Below are positions 60,829 through 64,000 of a DNA stretch of 64,000 nucleotides, in pieces (position 1 is the first letter of the stretch; each line of letters starts with the position of its first letter). The notes under the pieces were generated by a model. The model worked only from the letters and a program-made list of their open reading frames with translations. It had not been told where the DNA came from and made no database searches. A program made the position numbers and the translations under genes. This DNA comes from JACKFE01 sp050248735 (GTDB taxonomy: Bacteria; Nitrospirota; Nitrospiria; Nitrospirales; UBA8639), in contig JBFWRU010000001.1 in assembly GCA_050248735.1 (NCBI GenBank), positions 62,001 through 126,000 on the forward strand. The letters are read 5' to 3'.

Positions 60829-62094
60829 TCACGGGTGAGCCGAGGATTGCGCCAACCGGCGTAACCGGGGAATGAGCATCAATCCCGGCAAAGCGATAAA
60901 GGTACAGACCAGAAAAAACCATTCCCATCCCATCCACGTGGCCAGAAGGCCGGTCGTCGATCCGGCAAACACTCGCGGGATCCCCATAAAGCTGGTTAAT
61001 AGGGCATATTGGGTAGCGGTAAATCGCTTATTGGTCAGACTGGCCATAAACGCCACAAACGCAGTTTGTCCTAACCCGCTGGAAATCGTTTCAAAGGCGA
61101 TCACTCCGGTTAAGGTCGGGAGATGATTGCCCACGAAAGCGAGGAAGGCAAATCCTGCGGTTGAAACCATTTGTAGGAAACCAAACACCCAGAGGGAAGG
61201 GACAATTCCCCATCGATAGACCACCAAACCGCCGATTAATCCTCCACCGATGAGTGCCACCATCCCGAATACCTTCACAATGACGGCATAGTCCGTTTTG
61301 GATACTCCGAGGTCAACCATAAAAGGCGAAAGCATTTCGGAAGCCATACTGTCACCGACTTTATACAACAAAATAAAAACCAGAATGGTGATGGCTCCCG
61401 GCCGCTGAAAAAAGTCCAGAAACGGGCCCAGGATCGCTTCATGCCAGCTTTGCGGGGGCGGGGCTACCAGTGCAGGTTCGGGAGCGAACCATGTGGTCAG
61501 GATGCCAATGCTCATCAACAAGCCCATGACCAGATACACGCTGTTCCAGGAAAAATCCTCCTGGTCGGCCAGAAAGAGTGCCAAAGCGCCGGCCGCCAGC
61601 ATTCCCATTCGATAGCCGTAAATAAACATGGAGGAGCCGATTCCCAATTCTTCATCCTGAAGGGACTCACGACGGTAGGCATCCAGCACGATGTCCTGGC
61701 TGGCACTAAAAAACGCAATCAACAGGGATAGCGTGGCGATGACCATCAAATGGTTGGTCGGATTGGTCAGAGACAGAGACGCGATGGACACCAAAAGGAG
61801 GCATTGGGTAATCAATATCCATCCTCGTCGTCGTCCGCCAAAGGAGGGAATCAGCCGGTCCATCACCGGGGCCCACACGAACTTTAAGGTGTAGGGGAGG
61901 CCGACAAGCCCAAAGACACCGATAGTCGTAAGATCAAGGCCTTCTTCCCTCATCCAGAATTTCAGGGTTGAGCCGGTAAGTAGAAGAGGAAGGCCGGAAG
62001 AAAATCCGGTCAAAAGCATGACCAGCATTTTGGGGCTCAGGAGCAGAGCCAGAAAATTTCCCAACCAATGGCCGGGCCGGGTTTGAGTGGGCAT
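60829..62094 (-). CDS. ampG: AmpG-like muropeptide permease (MFS)
   Basis: The 421-residue transporter has twelve membrane segments. The AmpG features are GFSSGLPLLLTGSTLKFWM near residue 31, FGLVGLPYTLKFVWAPVMDR and SASQDIVLDAYRRE. AmpG imports anhydro-muropeptides for cell-wall recycling; the family also includes related transporters, so the substrate is likely but not proven. It converges on the duplicated lipoprotein genes. Confidence 0.85.
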   Translation of the reverse strand: MPTQTRPGHWLGNFLALLLSPKMLVMLLTGFSSGLPLLLTGSTLKFWMREEGLDLTTIGVFGLVGLPYTLKFVWAPVMDRLIPSFGGRRRGWILITQCLLLVSIASLSLTNPTNHLMVIATLSLLIAFFSASQDIVLDAYRRESLQDEELGIGSSMFIYGYRMGMLAAGALALFLADQEDFSWNSVYLVMGLLMSIGILTTWFAPEPALVAPPPQSWHEAILGPFLDFFQRPGAITILVFILLYKVGDSMASEMLSPFMVDLGVSKTDYAVIVKVFGMVALIGGGLIGGLVVYRWGIVPSLWVFGFLQMVSTAGFAFLAFVGNHLPTLTGVIAFETISSGLGQTAFVAFMASLTNKRFTATQYALLTSFMGIPRVFAGSTTGLLATWMGWEWFFLVCTFIALPGLMLIPRLRRLAQSSAHP

Positions 62095-62198
62095 AGCTAA
62101 GACCTTATCAAAGAAACGTTCTTAGGTCTTGCCGGTACGGGAAGGGTCAGTTTGGAAAGCGATTGCAGGGGAAAGGCCGCAAAGTCAGGCAACCATCA

Positions 62199-62759
62199 TT
62201 AATTCATGGAAGGGTCGGGAGGCATGTCCGAATAGATACTATACTGTTCGCCGAATTGGCGGATCACGTCGGTCCACAACTGGGTGGCGTTGGGCTTGAA
62301 GACCATTTCGGGGTCTGCGGGCATGGTCAGCCATGATCCCGTTTCCATTTCATTTTCCAACTGACCCGGAGCCCAGCCGGAATAACCCATGAAGGCCCGA
62401 AAGGTTTCCTGCCTCGGTGGGCCTTCCAAAATTCGTTCCAGAGTTTCCATGTTGCCGCCAAGATAGACTCCATCCAGAACCGGATGGGTGCCTTCGACCT
62501 CCTGAGGCAGCCGATACAAAATGAGCAGACTGTTGGTCTGAACAGGGCCACCGGAGAATACCCGATGGGCCTGACCTTCGATGACCGGAACCTGGGGGAG
62601 CACTTCGGTGATATTCATTTCCGTCGGACGGTTAACCACAACCCCCAAGGCCCCTTCCGGACCATGCTCACACAGGAGAACCACCGTCTGTCGAAAGTTG
62701 GGATCCCGTAAAGCCGGCTTGGCAATGAGAAAAACACCTTTTCCCAGAGGAGTGTCCAT
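62199..62759 (-). CDS. yqgE: YqgE/AlgH family protein
   Basis: The 186-residue protein has the YqgE pattern: GVFLIAKPALRDPNFRQTVV, EGALGVVVNRPTEM, VFSGGPVQTNSL and MGYSGWAPGQLENEM. The length is normal. The function is unknown; it is a cytoplasmic protein often found near cell-wall or nucleic-acid genes. Confidence 0.93.
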   Translation of the reverse strand: MDTPLGKGVFLIAKPALRDPNFRQTVVLLCEHGPEGALGVVVNRPTEMNITEVLPQVPVIEGQAHRVFSGGPVQTNSLLILYRLPQEVEGTHPVLDGVYLGGNMETLERILEGPPRQETFRAFMGYSGWAPGQLENEMETGSWLTMPADPEMVFKPNATQLWTDVIRQFGEQYSIYSDMPPDPSMN

Positions 62760-62929
62760 ACTTAGATCCTAACCTGCGAAGGAATATCCTTCAAGGGTGG
62801 ATGAGAATATGTGTGGCCGGGCAATAAGATATCCCACGTAGAATTGTGTGCAAACCGGTGTAAAAAGGAATCCGTATTCAGCAGGTGAATAGGAGAGGAG
62901 AACAATTATGCCCTGGCCGGAATAGCCAA

Positions 62930-63202
62930 TCAGGTCCGATAATCTTTAAATTCGGTTTCCGCCCCGTCGAGTTTAAAAAACGTCCTCATTTGGTTTTTCA
63001 ATGTCGTTCGGGCATTTTCATCTCCCAAATTCAGGCGGTATTCGTTGATCACCATGGTCTTCACTCCTCCGGGTTTATTCCATTCTTCCCAACAGGTACC
63101 GCAGACATTTTTCTTGACTTCTTCTTCCAATTTACCAAGGAATAAATTTTCGGTCATCATTTCAGCGTCGGTATCGCACTTGCGGCAGTGAATCTGAGGC
63201 AT
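62930..63202 (-). CDS. YggX-like protein with extra CxxC pairs
   Basis: ATG 63202 begins MPQIHCRKC. The 90-residue protein has the Fe(II)-trafficking/oxidative-damage-protection (YggX) core: VINEYRLNLGDENARTTL and QMRTFFK. Unlike classical YggX it has two CxxC pairs (CRKC and CGTC) that could bind zinc or an iron-sulfur cluster. A role in protecting iron-sulfur clusters is inferred from the family. Confidence 0.8.
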   Translation of the reverse strand: MPQIHCRKCDTDAEMMTENLFLGKLEEEVKKNVCGTCWEEWNKPGGVKTMVINEYRLNLGDENARTTLKNQMRTFFKLDGAETEFKDYRT

Positions 63203-63357
63203 TCGTCGCTCTCCTTGTTCAAGATTAGGTAGTCTACAGGCACATTCGATTGCGAGAAACTGATAAAATCCTACCATAGACTTTCCGAGTGGGGAAAGAA
63301 TTCATGAGAGAAATATTCTTCCCGAAAAGATGATATGAACCAAAGGATTCAACGCAT

Positions 63358-64000
63358 ATGCTGATAGCCGGAATCGATATCGGAACCTTGACCTGTCGTT
63401 TATTGGTGGCCCACGTGGAGCCCCCTCATGTCTTTCAAGAGATGGATGCCGACCGCCGGATTTTACGATTAGGTGAAGGAGTGGATTCCCGGAAGAAATT
63501 GTCCGAAGCGGCGATGGACCGGGTATTGCTCGTGCTTAAGGAATGGAAAACCAAGCTGGCCGCCTACCCTGTGGAGGCAGTGGTTATCGTGGCGACCAGT
63601 GCGGTTCGGGATGCCATAAACCGGCGGGAGTTCATCGAACGGGTCTCTGAATCTGTCGGGTGGCAAATAGAAGTCTTGACGGGTGAAGAAGAGGCCCGGC
63701 GAACTCTCCTGGGCATTCGATTCGGATTGCCGAAGGACGTCACCGAATTTTTGGCCGTGGATATTGGCGGTGGAAGCACGGAGTGTATTTGTGTCAGATC
63801 AGATCAATCCTACCAAGCGATTTCGTTGGAACTCGGGGTGGTCCGGCTCACCGAACGACTGTTGGTGCATGATCCACCGACTGCGCAAGAGCTGGCCGCC
63901 GCTGAAGAAGAAATCATCCGGCAGCTCGAACAAGCCAAGCAACAGTTGCCGCAACCGTGGCCTTCGACCTTGGTCGGTACGGCCGGGACCATTACGACCT
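63358..64000 (+). CDS. ppx: Ppx/GppA phosphatase, 3' end cut by window
   Basis: The gene starts at ATG 63358 and runs off the right edge. The 214 visible residues have ASKHA phosphate motifs: IAGIDIGTLTCRLLVAHVEP and later FLAVDIGGGSTECICV, with VATSAVRDAINRREF and VLTGEEEARRTLLGIRF between. These are the hallmarks of exopolyphosphatase/guanosine pentaphosphate phosphatases, which degrade polyphosphate or pppGpp. The second half of the protein lies outside. Confidence 0.9.
   Translation, partial: MLIAGIDIGTLTCRLLVAHVEPPHVFQEMDADRRILRLGEGVDSRKKLSEAAMDRVLLVLKEWKTKLAAYPVEAVVIVATSAVRDAINRREFIERVSESVGWQIEVLTGEEEARRTLLGIRFGLPKDVTEFLAVDIGGGSTECICVRSDQSYQAISLELGVVRLTERLLVHDPPTAQELAAAEEEIIRQLEQAKQQLPQPWPSTLVGTAGTITT

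Noticed and set aside
1..64000. CRISPR arrays, tRNA and rRNA genes
   Set aside because: Intergenic regions were read on both strands; no regular repeat-spacer pattern, cloverleaf or rRNA stretch was found. A covariance-model search was not possible.

Overview
The window looks like a chromosomal segment of a Gram-negative bacterium of the Nitrospira type. The strongest hint is a complete bacterial proteasome locus (ARC/Mpa-like ATPase, Dop, PrcB, PrcA, PafA) in a genome that also encodes outer-membrane parts (TolC-like channel, BamE/SmpA-like lipoproteins, YqgE, AmpG, DUF748/AsmA-like protein). That combination is known from Nitrospirota. The assignment is inference; no rRNA or tRNA gene is present to test it.

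Region 1 (about 1-14.9 kb) is accessory and mosaic. It opens with a CHAT (caspase-like) protease cut by the window edge and a coupled SGNH hydrolase. An MBL-fold protein, CsaA, a macro-domain/nicotinate phosphoribosyltransferase fusion and a nicotinamidase follow (NAD salvage). Next come a methyltransferase and a membrane-anchored TIR protein, a stretch of broken genes (VOC protein, vapBC, a small unknown), and a DUF2157-DUF4401-GDYXXLXY membrane operon. Three truncated copies of the 3' part of uvrA are scattered here, all in the orientation of the intact uvrA at 14965-17787. They look like scars of repeated insertion or recombination.

Region 2 (about 15-50 kb) is mostly stable core, nearly all on the minus strand. 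It holds uvrA, a fluoride channel, a polyphosphate glucokinase, a deaminase, a TraB/GumN protein, a CPBP/MBL/membrane-protein operon, a MacAB-TolC-type efflux operon, the proteasome locus, thiS-thiG-thiE, ctpA-envC-ftsX-ftsE, and ffh-rpsP-rimM-trmD-rplS-rnhB-yraN. The proteasome locus has no Pup/UBact gene at the expected place. ThiS carries a tail after its Gly-Gly. A tiny ORF with an excellent ribosome binding site lies in a 640-base gap.

Region 3 (about 50-61 kb) is accessory again. A membrane-protein gene is broken by a frameshift and an in-frame stop. A 1,062-bp segment with two lipoprotein genes occurs twice, apparently identically (55006-56067 and 59695-60756). The two copies flank an island of IS91- and IS3-type fragments and a two-gene module of a trypsin-like protease and a small membrane protein. 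The window ends with AmpG, YqgE, a YggX-like protein and the start of a Ppx/GppA phosphatase.

Taken together, three protein types often used as effectors in bacterial conflict systems (CHAT, TIR, trypsin-like protease) sit in the two mosaic regions. The best candidates for an undescribed system are the CHAT-SGNH pair, the NAD-salvage fusion next to the methyltransferase-TIR pair, and the trypsin-like/membrane-protein module. Their functions are inferred from domains only.
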